Source of the DNA: Molanna angustata | Taxonomy: Eukaryota > Arthropoda > Insecta > Trichoptera > Molannidae | Assembly: GCA_963576475.1 (NCBI GenBank) | Contig: OY754973.1 | Location: 8,888,052 to 8,952,051 of the forward strand | Reading direction: 5' to 3' | DNA length: 64,000 nucleotides | Notes under the pieces: model-generated | Databases searched by the model: none | What the model was told of the DNA's origin: nothing | The model's input: the letters and a program-made list of their open reading frames with translations, nothing else | Position numbers and translations under genes: made by a program | Part shown: in pieces, positions 1 through 9,934 of the stretch | Layout: every line of letters begins with the position of its first letter | How positions within the stretch are numbered: position 1 is the first letter of the stretch

Positions 1-220
1 TTTGTTTTTGTAGAAATAATTACGCTAATATTTGTATGTATCAAGTTGTTAATAGTCAACACACGATTTTATTACAAATATTTTTTTTTGATGTTCTTTG
101 GCTTGTACAGTCAGATGCATTTATGCTTCGATGTTTGATGTATATTATTTATATAAAATTTCTTCGTGGTTATTTTTCATAATAAGACGATATGCACATT
201 TTTTATGAGAGAAACAACCT

Positions 221-681
221 GTGATATTTCAGTACGGATTTGTACATTTTCGATTGTTAAATGTTTGTTTTTTTTGTATATCATTTTTGTTTATTTATAA
301 TTTACATGACACTGTTTTTTTTTCTATTAATAATATTTTTTTATTTAATGTTTTGGTTGATTTTGAGTCTATATGTATCATTTTTTTATGTTTGCATACG
401 TTATTGATTTTTTTAATTTTTGAATTTAATGTTTTTTATTTTTGAATTTACTGTTTTGTTTTTTTTAATCCTTATGTATTTCTTTTTTTTATGTTTGCTT
501 ACATCTATTTTTTCTTTATTTTTTGTCTTGTTGTTTAGGTGTAAGTTTTTTTGTTTAAGTGTACATATACATAATTGCTTTTTTTATTCTATCTATTATT
601 ATCATCAATATGTGTTTTAATCTATGTATGTAAAAGGCATTTTATGCCGTTTATAAATAAATAAATAAATAAATAAATAAT
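221..681 (+). repeat. LINE 3' end (T-rich UTR with hairpin and AAAT tail)
   Basis: A strongly T-skewed stretch ends in a small hairpin, GGCATTTTATGCC at about 636-648, followed by a run of AAAT/AATA repeats to about 680. A T-rich untranslated region, a short hairpin and a simple repeat tail are the usual 3' end of CR1-like non-LTR retrotransposons. No reverse transcriptase coding sequence is visible upstream, so this would be a 5'-truncated copy. The short open frames here are low-complexity and I do not regard them as genes. Confidence 0.4.
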
Positions 682-924
682 CATAAGTTGACTTTTTAAT
701 ACCATTTGAATACATTCTAAAGGTATCAAAAAATTCTGTCATTTTATGTATTTATTTATGTATGTTGACTTAATTTGTCTACGGACAATTTTTGGTATAT
801 ATCTTAATGATGACAGAATTATAAAAAAATGATAAAAGGCACTGATTATGAAAACTGGGTAACAGAACTTGAGTAAGAGAGAACGGAGCGAAGTCTAAAA
901 TAATGGTAATTGAAAAAAGCGAAA

Positions 925-1525
925 AAAATACTGAATGCGAGATACGAGTAGATAATGAATCTTCTAGAACAAGTGGATTTATATTTATATGTTTCAGCGT
1001 GATGGAAGAATGGAAAAAGATATAATATATAAAATTTAACGACAGAAAAAGTTATCGGTGCATAAGAACAATAATGGCTGACCCAATTATCTCAAGGCAA
1101 GCAAAGCTCAATGTGTACACTGCAATAGTCATCCAACAATAATGTATGCAAGTAAGACATGGACACTGGACATGGCCGAAGACGCATGAAAGTAAATTAA
1201 TGCTGTGGAAATGAGATCCCAAGACGACTAAGAGACAAAAAAAAATATGATAGGATATGGAATGTGGATATTAGACAAAAATGTATGTAAGATTGAGAGA
1301 GAAGAATTAAGATAAATGCTCTGCGATAGTTTGGACATATAGAGAGAATGAAGGTTGAACGCCTGACAAGGAAAGTATACAAGGCTCAAAATAGTTGAAT
1401 GAGAAAAGGGGCCGGCGTTGTAAACGAGGCAAAACATGTATGTCAAGAGAGAAGAGTCTGGCGTTCGGTTCTCTTTACCTACCCCAAATTGGGAAACGGC
1501 GTGATGGTGTGTATTTTATTTTATG
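925..1525 (+). pseudogene. Degenerate LINE C-terminal region (family E)
   Basis: Read across several frames, this stretch gives pieces of the C-terminal part of an insect non-LTR retrotransposon polyprotein: SETWTLD-like residues near 1155 (seen as SKTWTLDMAEDA), INAVEMRS near 1200, a piece matching LRWFGHMERMNEERLTKK near 1320-1380, and a terminal SGVRFSLPTP-like segment near 1460-1500. Frames change repeatedly and stop codons are frequent, so it is an old pseudogene. It ends near the GGAAACGGCGTGATGGTGTG signature that marks the 3' end of other family-E copies here (35.7 kb, 56.8 kb). This is the longest family-E copy in the window. The family assignment rests on these motifs; the exact LINE clade is uncertain. 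Confidence 0.65.
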
Positions 1526-1760
1526 TATTTTTCGTCAACGTTTCTATATTTTTTCTGTTTATTATGTTTCTTTGAATTTAACTCTGTTTTTTATACATAA
1601 AGTTTCAATAATAGGAACGCTTTCATTATTATATGACAAATCAACAATAGAAAAAACAGATCGACTCATTCTAGATTGTTAAGATAAAGTAAATAAAATA
1701 TTTATAAAAATAAATAAAAAAACACACATTTTTAATCCACAAATGAGTAAGACTTTAATG

Positions 1761-1803
1761 AGCCTGACGCTTTCGCCGAACACAGCCGGCATCCTCAGAG
1801 GCA
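1761..1803 (-). ncRNA. Hammerhead-ribozyme-like motif in palindrome arm
   Basis: On the minus strand the order is GCCT, CTGAGGA, a hairpin GCCG...CGGC, GAAA, GCG, TC, AGGC. This follows the hammerhead layout: CUGANGA core, stem II, GAAA, a very short stem III, a UH cleavage dinucleotide (GUC here) and stem I closed by GCCT/AGGC. An extra T lies between the CTGAGGA core and stem II, which is a departure from consensus. Minimal stem III is typical of hammerheads reported in Penelope-like retroelements. Catalytic activity is not shown. Confidence 0.4.
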
Positions 1804-1835
1804 GAAATCAAACTCTTGATTTCTGAGTTTGATTT

Positions 1836-1880
1836 CTGCCTCTTAGGATGCCGGCTGTGTTCGGCGAAAGCGCTCAGGCT
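1836..1880 (+). ncRNA. Mutated partner of the hammerhead-like motif
   Basis: This is the plus-strand counterpart in the right palindrome arm. The core reads CTTAGGA rather than CTGAGGA, and the cleavage-site region reads GCGCTC instead of GCGTC. Losing the invariant G of CUGANGA should abolish a hammerhead, so if the motif is real this arm is dead. Confidence 0.3.
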
Positions 1881-2080
1881 CATTAAAGTCTTACTCATTT
1901 GTGGATTAAAACTGTGTGTTTTTTTATTTATTTTTATAAATATTTTATTTATAACTATGAACTTCTACTGTGTTAACGAAAAAACTTTGAAATTAGATAA
2001 AATAAAGGATAAAAAAAAGTTACGAAGAAAATGATTACAAAAGTTACTTTGTTATCCAAATTCTGTACCTACTTAATAAT

Positions 2081-2118
2081 GTGTTATGAGAATCACGCAT
2101 ATGTGATTCTCATAACAC
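2081..2118. repeat. Perfect 16-bp hairpin
   Basis: GTGTTATGAGAATCAC is followed, after a 6-bp loop, by its exact reverse complement. It is isolated; no second copy of the motif was noticed in this window. It sits 130 bp downstream of the larger palindrome. Confidence 0.8.
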
Positions 2119-2119
2119 G

Positions 2120-2440
2120 TTGTTCTCAGCTGAGGTGGACATCTTCAGTGCAAAATATGAGAGGTTACGTGAAGAAATACTGAAGGTGATGCGCTCATAA
2201 TTCCCCCCCCCCCCATCCCTCCTTATCTATTATCAGTCCTGTAACTAATTTTGATTTTCTGAATTATTATTTTTTTCTCTTTGTTGATTTCTTTGTATAA
2301 ACTGTCTTTTGTTATTGTTGTTAACTTATTATTGATGGAATGCTTTTATTGGCTCTGACTATGTCATGTAAATTGTATAATCAAAACTGTAAATGAGCTG
2401 TTTGCTTCCCAAATATCAAATAAATAAATAATATAAATAA
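2120..2440 (+). repeat. Probable retroelement 3' UTR with AAAT tail
   Basis: A poly-C run near 2204-2214, a T-rich region and then CAAATATCAAATAAATAAATAA near 2415 look like the untranslated end and tail of a LINE. Upstream, the short stretch around 2130-2200 could be the last codons of an ORF (reading roughly AEVDIFSAKYERLREEILKVMRS then a stop), but it is too short to assign to a family. Confidence 0.35.
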
Positions 2441-2444
2441 TGAG

Positions 2445-3640
2445 TAAAAATACTAAACCGTGTGTACGTATATGAATTTGTTCTAGAATAGTAAAAAAAA
2501 ATTGTACTTAATCTAATTATTATAAAATAATATTTTCGCTGCTGACTGGTCAAGTCAATCAAGTCAATGACGCAGGTTCGAATACTTATTACTGACAGGG
2601 CTCTTGACAGAAAATTTGTTAACACATTCGAGATATTCCGTTGACAACTCGAAATAGGGCAAGCGACACACTGGCAAAAAAAAATGCTAGCGGTAGAATC
2701 GCGAACATTACCGTACGTTGTTCGGCATTCATTATTCAGCGTGTTATTACCTCAACAAATATTCCATGGAGATCAGCTGGCCTCCTTTGTAGTCGCCCAG
2801 ATGACAGATATTTCCCATATCTATTTTTTTTCATCGCCGAATTGACATCGTAAACTATATGTACTTATTATCATCACAAGTGCAAATATCGTAAAGCCCA
2901 CTGTTTGGAAATTATCCAATACTTGAGAAAACCGCGATATTTTGACGTTAAAATAAAAACACCACCAACAAAAGCTCACACAATATTGATAATCTTATAC
3001 TTCTCTTAAAGAATATACAATATAGGTACAGTAGGTACGTAAACTTTATCGCTTGGATATTTCATTCAGTCCTGAGACAATATTGGCCAGTTGATTTTAC
3101 CGTTATTCTCAAACAATAATTTGACTTTTTAAGATTCATTTACGTAGAAACTAACAAGCTTATATAAAATAATATTCTTTATGCATCAATGAAAAATGCA
3201 ATAATTTGTTTGTTTACAAAATGTCTTCACAAAAATATGGTCAAAGACGGGTTTATTAACATTTTTAAATCTTTTCTAGGCATCCAAAGCAATTAATTAT
3301 GTGCAATAAAAATCAGCAATGGTTCCTCAAAATCAAAAAATAAGACACCAAAAAATAAAATAGAGATCAAGAACTACAAGAAACAAAGGCAGAAGGGCAC
3401 AGTAGGAATACCCTTCAAAAATTAATAGGATAAATACAATTTTTTAAAAATATTTGTATAGTAAGGTCATTTTATTATTATTTCGAAATAAATATTATTA
3501 ATCACTGGGTATGATTTGAGAGGAATGGGAAATCCGGAAAAGATTTTTGGCCCAGTAAATGATAATGGACTTTGGAGGATACGATATAATTAGGAACTAC
3601 AGGCATTATATGACGAACCCGATAAGTCATAAAAGTACGT
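2445..3640. other. No gene recognised
   Basis: AT-rich sequence with only short open frames (the longest about 70 codons, at 2416-2625 and 2641-2853) that show no recognisable motifs. Nothing else is supported. Confidence 0.5.
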
Positions 3641-3642
3641 AG

Positions 3643-3888
3643 ACTGCAGTGGTTGGGACATGTCAGCCGGATGAATGATTATCGTATCCCAAAAAAGGTT
3701 CTTAAAACCAATCCATAGGGCAGAAGATGTAGGGGCAGGTCCAAGCTAAGATGGCTGGATGACACAGAAGACGGCATTAGGGCGATCGGAATAACAAACT
3801 GGTGGAGAGCGGCGAGGGATAGGGATGGCTGGAGAAGGATTCTGAAGGAGGCCAGGGCCCACACAGATTTGAGAGCCTTCACTTTCAT
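3643..3888 (+). pseudogene. LINE polyprotein C-terminus, one nonsense codon
   Basis: One frame reads LQWLGHVSRMNDYRIPKKVL, then a TAG at about 3715, then GRRCRGRSKLRWLDDTEDGI and WRAARDRDGWRRILKEARAH. This is the conserved end of an insect non-LTR retrotransposon polyprotein: GH(V)xRM, IPKK, a basic GRxxRGRxxxRWLDD segment, and a W..ARDRxxWRxILxEA helix. It continues to about 3885 before a poly-A-like stretch. Only the last ~80 codons are present, so it is a 5'-truncated copy. It is distinct in sequence from family E; it may belong to the RTE group, but I cannot confirm the clade. Confidence 0.75.
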
Positions 3889-4331
3889 AATAAAAGTTTA
3901 TAAAACTAGTTGCATGTAACACATGAGATCTAAAAAAAACATGTAAATTATAGACCTGGTTTACAAATATCGCGTATCTTGGCTTGATGCTTTGTCGATA
4001 TGTAAAGATAATTAAATTCTCTTGAACAACAGTTGGGTAAACATATTGCTAAATAAATCATGATTAAAATAGATCAAGAAATGACAAAAACCTATGTTGT
4101 CTGGGATCAAAGCTCAAATTCGAAACCTTTTGAAACTTAATGTAGGTATTTCTTATTTTACAAACGAAATGGCAAAAAAGTTAGCACCAAATAAATATGT
4201 TCAATTTGAGCAGACAATAGAATTGCAATTAAACGAATACAACTGGCTGCAGGTATAAACATAAGTTCTGGTTAAATACAGTAAAGAAAGCAGGAAGCTT
4301 ATTCCCTTAACAGCCAACAACTGCCTTTTTA

Positions 4332-4355
4332 CAGTTTCAGCAGGTACGCAATGAA
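4332..4355 (+). repeat. 24-bp direct repeat, copy 1
   Basis: A 24-bp sequence beginning CAGTTTCAGCAGGTACG recurs exactly at 6281-6304 in the same orientation. It lies at the edge of the family-F cluster in both places and may be part of that element. Confidence 0.7.
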
Positions 4356-4639
4356 ATTTTCTTTTGTACTGTTGTTACCATGTTTTATCGTTCTGGAAGG
4401 TAGGCAATGAGTGTACTTTGTTTATGAAGTAATTTTATGGAAACTACAGCTAACGTTTTGCATTTTAAATTTCTCATAGGTTCATTAAAGGTGGTTCTTT
4501 GTTGATTTTAAATTTCATTATTAGTTAAGTATATCTTGAAATCAATTGAGATGTAAATGAACTTCGTGTTTTAAGTACCTAATTATTCATCTGGTTCTTG
4601 ACCCATCTTGATTTTGATTGCTGCGATTTATAAACTACA

Positions 4640-4798
4640 TAATTTCGTCGTGATGTATGACGTACGGCGTATGCCGTACGTCGATCGTACAGATTATCTT
4701 TTTTGTGTCCTCTCTACAGCCCAAAATATAAGTCCGATCGACTTCATATTTACATCAAATATGTTAAGTGCATAGACCTAGAGCTGAGATTGTTTTAC
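4640..4798 (+). repeat. Unclassified repeat family F, copy 1
   Basis: The conserved blocks are a TACGGCGTATGCCGTA palindrome, CAGCCCAAAATATAAGTC, GATCGACTTCATATT and CATAGACCTAGAGCTGA. They recur at 6295-6645 (reverse) and twice in tandem at 7796-8060. There is no coding capacity. The family does not match any class I can name. Confidence 0.65.
4659..4682. repeat. 24-bp perfect palindrome
   Basis: GACGTACGGC, GTAT, GCCGTACGTC form a self-complementary block inside family F. Variants of the block occur in the other family-F copies near 6478-6500 and 7795-7812. Confidence 0.75.
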
Positions 4799-4809
4799 TC
4801 TCCATTTCT

Positions 4810-4925
4810 ATCTTCCTCAAGAGGTAGGCAGTGAGAACCGAACACCCCATTCTTCTATTTTGACACATATCCGTCGCCTCATCAACATTGATACACTGTC
4901 TCATACATGCTCATCTTGCTAGTTA
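4810..4925 (-). pseudogene. Family E LINE 3' fragment
   Basis: In reverse, the region carries the family-E 3' signature: CTCATACA, the GATGAGGCGACGGATATGTG block, and GTTCTCACTGCCTACC near the end. It matches the 56.8-57.1 kb and 33.1 kb copies in order. It appears inserted within or against family F. Confidence 0.5.
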
Positions 4926-4929
4926 TGCA

Positions 4930-5245
4930 TTTTTTTACATAAATATCTCAACAGGTATCACGTAAAAAGTGCATACAATGAGTTGTGACAGTGTTTTTGT
5001 GTGTACACCATGTATTGTGAAAACTTTCGTCCTTTGGGAATCTTATATTTGTTTAAGAATCTAATAAAAAAGTACATCATAAAAATGCATTCAAAGAATG
5101 TCAACCTTTCAAGAAGAAAAAATGTGCACTTGTTATGTAGTGAGGAGCTTACTGTTGGCTACAACCGACTCGTTTTTTTAAGGTTTAGTCTGGTTTTGGG
5201 AAACGATCAACAAAATGAGTCTTATAAATTTACCTACATATAATA
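4930..5245 (+). repeat. Unclassified repeat family F, copy 2 (partial)
   Basis: The blocks ATCTCAACAGGTATCACGTA and AAATGCATTCAAAGAATGTC match the outer parts of the copy at 7728-8175, with the middle missing. An 80-codon open frame (5001-5243) covers this copy but shows no recognisable motif and is probably chance. Confidence 0.5.
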
Positions 5246-5249
5246 TTAT

Positions 5250-5690
5250 ATATTGTGCTGATAAATTATTATTTGACATTGGAATTGATGTATACTTTTA
5301 ATAATTTATTTCATTAATGTAAAAAAAACACCTATGTCATAAGTCTATTTTTTTGACCAATCCATGCCTGTATTAAATTCGGAGCGATGTTGTCTTTTTA
5401 AAATCAGTAATTCAAGAACGAAAAAACTATTAAAACTATTAATATTCTCGTCATAGTATAGAGGTACGGTAATTGAAATTTAAAGGGCACAGAAAATATC
5501 GTTTAAAAGTTCATAGACCAATACGAGTATATAATTTGTTTTCCTCAAATACTTTATTTATCATTACATAAGTTATTTTACTCATTTTTCATTATTTTTA
5601 ATATATTATTTCCTTTATCAAGTATTAATATTTAGTCACCCATATTTGATAAGTTTGTTAGATATCTAACTCTTGAGTCAAAGGAGCCTG
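5250..5690. other. No gene recognised
   Basis: AT-rich sequence without motifs, repeats or open frames that I can support. Confidence 0.5.
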
Positions 5691-5694
5691 GTTC

Positions 5695-5800
5695 GCTTAG
5701 CATCAAATCAAAGTCTCTAAAAATGTGGCAACTCGTAATTGGCTGCGTGATCAAATAATGTTTGACATAGTAAGATAGTTGGTCGAGCAACAATACTATA
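5695..5800 (+). repeat. SINE-C fragment (tail part)
   Basis: AAGTCTCTAAAAATGTGGCAACTCGTAATTGG and TTTGACATAGTA match, in order, the body of the SINE-like copy at 9935-10135 (which lies on the opposite strand). The tRNA-like head is absent here. Confidence 0.55.
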
Positions 5801-6280
5801 TAAGTGTACACAGGTAACTAGGATATATTTTCGTTTTCTTATCTGATCTCACCTTTTGGTTTAAGCAAATGATGATATTCTTTTTGGACCATTGCCCACA
5901 TATTTATCGCACCATTTTCATCTCAACCAGCGATGACAGCTAACTGTTTTTCTAACTGTGCGTTTTTATTTTGTTCCAGGTACCAGAAATGTGCCGAGTC
6001 GAGGTCAGACTTGTGCCAAGCCGAGGTCGCGCTACCTTTTACGCGTCAGGTGTCACACGACAATAATATAGCAGTTGTCTATAATTCCGATAGAGACGTA
6101 CGTACATATAAATAATTGGCAAAGAGCCAAATAAATTCCACGCAAACTTGTCACATCGATTCTAATTTCCAATTCTTAATTACAGATAGGTATTGTTTAA
6201 GATAAACATCAGAATAAATTAAATACTAATCAGTTTCATATTACCTCAATGAAATGTTCATATGTAGCTATATTGGATAT

Positions 6281-6304
6281 CAGTTTCAGCAGGTACGCAA
6301 TGAA
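6281..6304 (+). repeat. 24-bp direct repeat, copy 2
   Basis: Exact second copy of the sequence at 4332-4355. Confidence 0.7.
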
Positions 6305-6645
6305 GAGTGCATTTATACATAAAGTTTTAACATATGAAATCATAGACAAACAATGAACCGTTGTCTATGGAAAACTCATCAGCTCTAAGTTAGTCTTCTT
6401 CAAATATATGGTATCAATATGAAGTTGATCGGCCTTTTTGTTTGGGCCGTACAGAGGACACAAAATTTCATATTTGTGTACGGCATACGGATTACGGCAT
6501 ACACATGACACATACACAAAATATTACGACGAATCTCAAATTATTCACTCTCTAAATGATACCCATTAGAAATTGATGTAAAAAAATACGCTTAAAAATT
6601 GTGAAATCATGACTCTCCACTATTCCATAGTAGTGGAGAATTAAA
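6295..6645 (-). repeat. Unclassified repeat family F, copy 3
   Basis: On the minus strand: a CTCCACTACTATGGAATAGTGGAG hairpin region (about 6617-6640), AGTCATGATTTCA, TCAATTTCTAATGGGTATCAT, the TACGGCATA palindromic block, CCGATCAACTTCATATTGAT and CTTAGAGCTGATGAGTTTTC. The order is the same as in the plus-strand copy at 7665-8175, which extends the family to include the hairpin block. Confidence 0.65.
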
Positions 6646-7014
6646 AAGACACAGAGAGGAAATCTGTTTTGAACAGACAGCTATTTTACAATTCCATAAT
6701 TAGGAATGTACCATAAGTAAAAATAAAACGACATTATTAATTCTATATTTTTTATTCCACTTAAAAGGCCGATCCTTGTAAGGTGAATTTTTGAGAAGAA
6801 TAAAAATATCCGTCAAGTTATATTTTACCTTGTATGTTATCTTGTTTTTTTTTTCTTCAATATATTATGGTAACTGAATTATATATTGTATTGTGTTTTA
6901 GGGTCTTCTCAAAAAATAACATTATCTCACCCACAAATTTTACTATTTGCTATGAGTTTTACCATGGATTATACGTTGACAAATTTAACACAAAAATAAA
7001 TAATCAACCGCTAA

Positions 7015-7062
7015 TACTCTCCACTAATGCATCTTCAGTGGAGAGTTTTGTTTTCACAATAT
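7015..7062. repeat. Isolated family-F hairpin block
   Basis: ACTCTCCACTAATGCATCTT and CAGTGGAGAG form a stem like the hairpin that opens family F at 7675 and 6630. Confidence 0.45.
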
Positions 7063-7437
7063 GAAAATCTCATGTTAATTTTTTTTTTCAAGATTCAAGT
7101 TTCTTCAAATTTTAATTCAAAAAACACCAAGCCTGTAGGCTTCGCAGCATATATGTTGTAAATATAATATGTATATGGATGAACTATGGATGAATTCGGA
7201 GTGGGACATTTGAACAGAAGAACACGGAGTAGTGTATCTGTGTGTTCCTTAAAACTTTTAATCCGCTTAATGCACAGAGCCCAAAATTTCAGAAAATATA
7301 AAGAAATTTTCAGACCTTCAAAAATTTTATACCAACTTCAAGATTTTTTTTTATTTTTCCATATATCTCAAAAACCATATAAAGCTATAACCCTTAAACA
7401 ATATCTCAATTTTATTTTAATGAAAAATTTACAGATT

Positions 7438-7660
7438 TTGTCGACCGCCGTGGCATAGTTGGTAAGCCGTTCGGTTTATGTGTGGGCGTCCTGGGTTCGA
7501 TTCCCAGCAGAGGAGAAATTTATTTAAATTCATTTCCCACGCAAATATTGCTTATCTGAGCTGGAAACACTGGTTAGTTGGAAGAAATTGCCATACGGCA
7601 ATAAATTCGCAACTTGCGCAGGTGCAAGGAAGTGTTCATTAATTTTTATTATTATTATTT
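7438..7660 (+). mobile_element. tRNA-derived SINE (SINE-A), nearly complete
   Basis: The head carries internal RNA polymerase III promoter boxes: A box TGGCATAGTTGG (7451-7462) and B box GGTTCGATTCC (7494-7504), spaced as in a tRNA. The body follows (AAATTTATTTAAATTCATTT, GCTGGAAACACTGGTTAG), then a 3' hairpin, GGAAGAAATTGCCATACGGCAATAA, and a (TTA)n tail near 7645. The 3' hairpin is shared with the CR1-like LINE at 21.8-22.9 kb, whose machinery could have mobilised it. Copies are at 60045 and 54901. Confidence 0.88.
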
Positions 7661-7664
7661 TCTC

Positions 7665-8180
7665 ATACTTTTAACTCTCCACACTTTGAAAGAGTGGAAA
7701 GTCATGATTTCATTTTTTTTAATATCAATTTCTCAATGGGTATCATGTAGAGAGTGCACACTATGAGTTTCGTTGTGATGTGTTTGTATGTATGGCGTAC
7801 GCCTACGTATGTCTACACCCCAAAATATAAACCCGATCGACATAAAAACATACATATGTGTAAAGTGCAAAGACCTAGAGTTGATTAGTTTTCCATAGAC
7901 AACTTTTAATATCATCTCTATGAATTCATCATTTACGTTGTTTTTTTGTGTCTTCTCTGCAGCCCAAACTATAAGTCCGATTGGCTTCATATTGATATCA
8001 TATATTTAAAGTCCATAAACTTAGAGCTGATTAGTTTTCCATAGATATCTGTTAATTTCTTCTCTATGACTTCATCTGATTCCATATTTTCAAAATGCTT
8101 TCACGGTCTGGATATACAAATACACTCATCAAAAATGCATTCAAGGGTTGTCAAAATTTTAAGAAAAAAAAATCTGGGAA
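7665..8180 (+). repeat. Unclassified repeat family F, copy 4 (longest)
   Basis: The order is: hairpin ACTCTCCACACTTTGAAAGAGTGGAAAGT, TCATGATTTCA, CTCAATGGGTATCATGTAGA, two tandem ~150-bp units each with CCCAAA(A/C)TATAA(A/G)(C/T)CCGAT...TAGAG(T/C)TGATTAGTTTTCCATAGA, then CATCAAAAATGCATTCAAGG. A shared 3' block recurs as GTTGCATTCAATGATTGTCA near 9058. The 85-codon minus-strand frame (7733-7990) falls within it and is probably chance. Confidence 0.65.
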
Positions 8181-8184
8181 ATGA

Positions 8185-9090
8185 ATTTCACATTTTTAAA
8201 ATGAAAAATGTACATATATAACAGAAGTAAAATAGCTTCTGTATGGAAAAATTGAGTGATCAAATTCATATTGATATTGTATGTGTCTCTATAGACAAGT
8301 GTATTTTTTTCTCTCCACTTCTATCTTCCTCAGTATAGTAGTACCTATGTACATCTAAAATTTTTTTGGACAATTTTAGTAACGACAGTAGAATTTACTG
8401 ACGACATAGTTTCATACAATTTGTATGGCAGTTAACACAATATGTACGGGGACTGTCAATAGTTTGATACTTAATCACCATACATACTTTCAAGCTGTTA
8501 AAATATTCAGGATAGGAAAAAAGGACTGATTTCCACACTATTCTATCTTGACATAGTTATATATTTTGTATAGCAAAGTAATATAATAAGTATTCTTAAA
8601 ATATTCAATAATTTGGATTTGAAGGTTTGGATAGTTTGGTATGTATTCTTTAAATATACGTAGATAATATCGCCATCGACAGTTGGATCTCATGTGTTAC
8701 ATGCAACTAGAAATATATACCTACATGATGGGTACGATAATGCTTTGACCCGACATATTCCAACAAAATAAAATATATTTACGAGTTCTCCTTTTGGATT
8801 TAATAACGAATAGTTACGATAGTAACGAACTACCATTATACTGCATGCTGAGGTTGTGAATATTTTATAGAAAAAGTTAGGAAATTGATGTCATTTTCAT
8901 TTTTTTATGACTTTTAAGTTTTTTTTACAATAGAAAATAGTTTTTAGAAATAGTTCCATAGATTTTCAACTTTAGCAATAAATAAGTTAACTGTTTTTCA
9001 CCGTTAAGAGTTACGAATTTATGATTTCGTTTAACAAGCTGTAATATCCACCGCAAAGTTGCATTCAATGATTGTCAAATTAGAAGAAAA
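8185..9090. other. No gene recognised
   Basis: AT-rich. It holds the 25-bp inverted match (8686-8710) to 3906-3930 and a last fragment of family F near 9055-9090. No coding signal. Confidence 0.5.
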
Positions 9091-9093
9091 ATC

Positions 9094-9275
9094 AAGGTGG
9101 CATGTATGGTCCAATCGGCGAAATCAAAACCCTCGTCATTACCCATATCATGGATATAATTATCATATGGAGTTCTATGACATTTAAAGATATTGTAGAA
9201 CTCTATATAATAATTATGATATGGGTAATCATAAGGGTTTTGATTTCGCCGATCGCACCAGACTTGCCCCCCTGA
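9094..9275. mobile_element. MITE M1, copy 1 (long terminal inverted repeats)
   Basis: Two arms of about 80 bp in inverted orientation: GGCGAAATCAAAACCCTCGT / AAGGGTTTTGATTTCGCCGA, and CATTACCCATATCATGGATA / TATGATATGGGTAATCATAA, around a short centre. There is no coding sequence. A diverged second copy is at 19622-19806. This is the structure of a non-autonomous DNA transposon; the superfamily is not determinable from the ends visible here. Confidence 0.85.
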
Positions 9276-9279
9276 ACTT

Positions 9280-9930
9280 CATTAGAATATAATTTGTCAT
9301 GGCAAAATGTTCTCTGCGAAAATAAATATTACTATAAATTCCTTTAAAAATAGGAATACTGTTTTTTGGGGAATTATGATTCTCAAATATTTTTTTCTCT
9401 GGGTACCTATGTTTCGAAGAGTGCATTTAATTGAATGTTTGTTTTTAAAATGCAGATTACACAATGTTGTTGAATCAGTTGCGTTGGACACAATTCACTA
9501 GTTCGCTTAAACTTTCTTTTTCTTTTGAAGTAGGAAAGGAGACACGTTCAACAAGTATGTTCTTTATAGCAAATAAATTGTTCTATCACCGTTGGCAACC
9601 AAAGACTCACCTATATTTCTTTCACCGTCGGTAACCGGCCGACTAAAGCGGCAACCTACATAATATGTAGGTATCTACATACTTTTGTTGAGAAGACTTT
9701 ATCACATGCGAGAGGGAAATAGATTTATGTGCACTGCTATGGCGGAAACGGGACGGAAAACCGAGAAATTATCATCTTCCATGGTCCATCTCTTTGATGT
9801 TTGGTCGTTGATCTCTTTATCACCTCTTGCCATCCTCACACACTTGTTCTCTTATTATTTGTGTAGTCTATTGAATAATAAACTTAATAATTGCATTTAA
9901 TCTCTTTCACTTAGAAATATTTATTTTATT
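9280..9930. other. No gene recognised
   Basis: Open frames of 64-71 codons at 9229-9501 overlap on both strands, and one at 9685-9900 begins MLRRLYHMREGNRF. None shows a family motif. A polyadenylation-like AATAAACTTAATAA lies near 9878. Confidence 0.45.
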
Positions 9931-9934
9931 TTAT

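Larger units (their letters stand above)
1691..1950. repeat. Near-perfect palindrome with ~125-bp arms
   Basis: The left arm (about 1691-1815) is repeated in reverse complement at about 1825-1950, with a 9-bp centre. Differences are few: TCTGAGGA versus TCTTAGGA, and GCGTCAGG versus GCGCTCAGG, plus small length changes in the outer A/T-rich tails. Each arm carries a CTGAGGA...CGGCGAAAGCGTC block and an outer TTTTTATTTATTTTTATAAA tail, as expected for the end of a retroelement. Two such ends in inverted orientation resemble the inverted terminal arrangements known for Penelope-like elements. The whole would form a long hairpin if transcribed. Confidence 0.85.

Noticed and set aside
221..620. 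Small hydrophobic protein genes (74 and 66 codons)
   Set aside because: Low-complexity T-rich DNA gives Phe/Ile/Leu-rich frames on its own; better explained as a LINE untranslated region.
7438..7512. A genuine tRNA gene
   Set aside because: Box A and B are good, but the arms do not pair into a full cloverleaf, a SINE body and tail follow, and two related copies exist.
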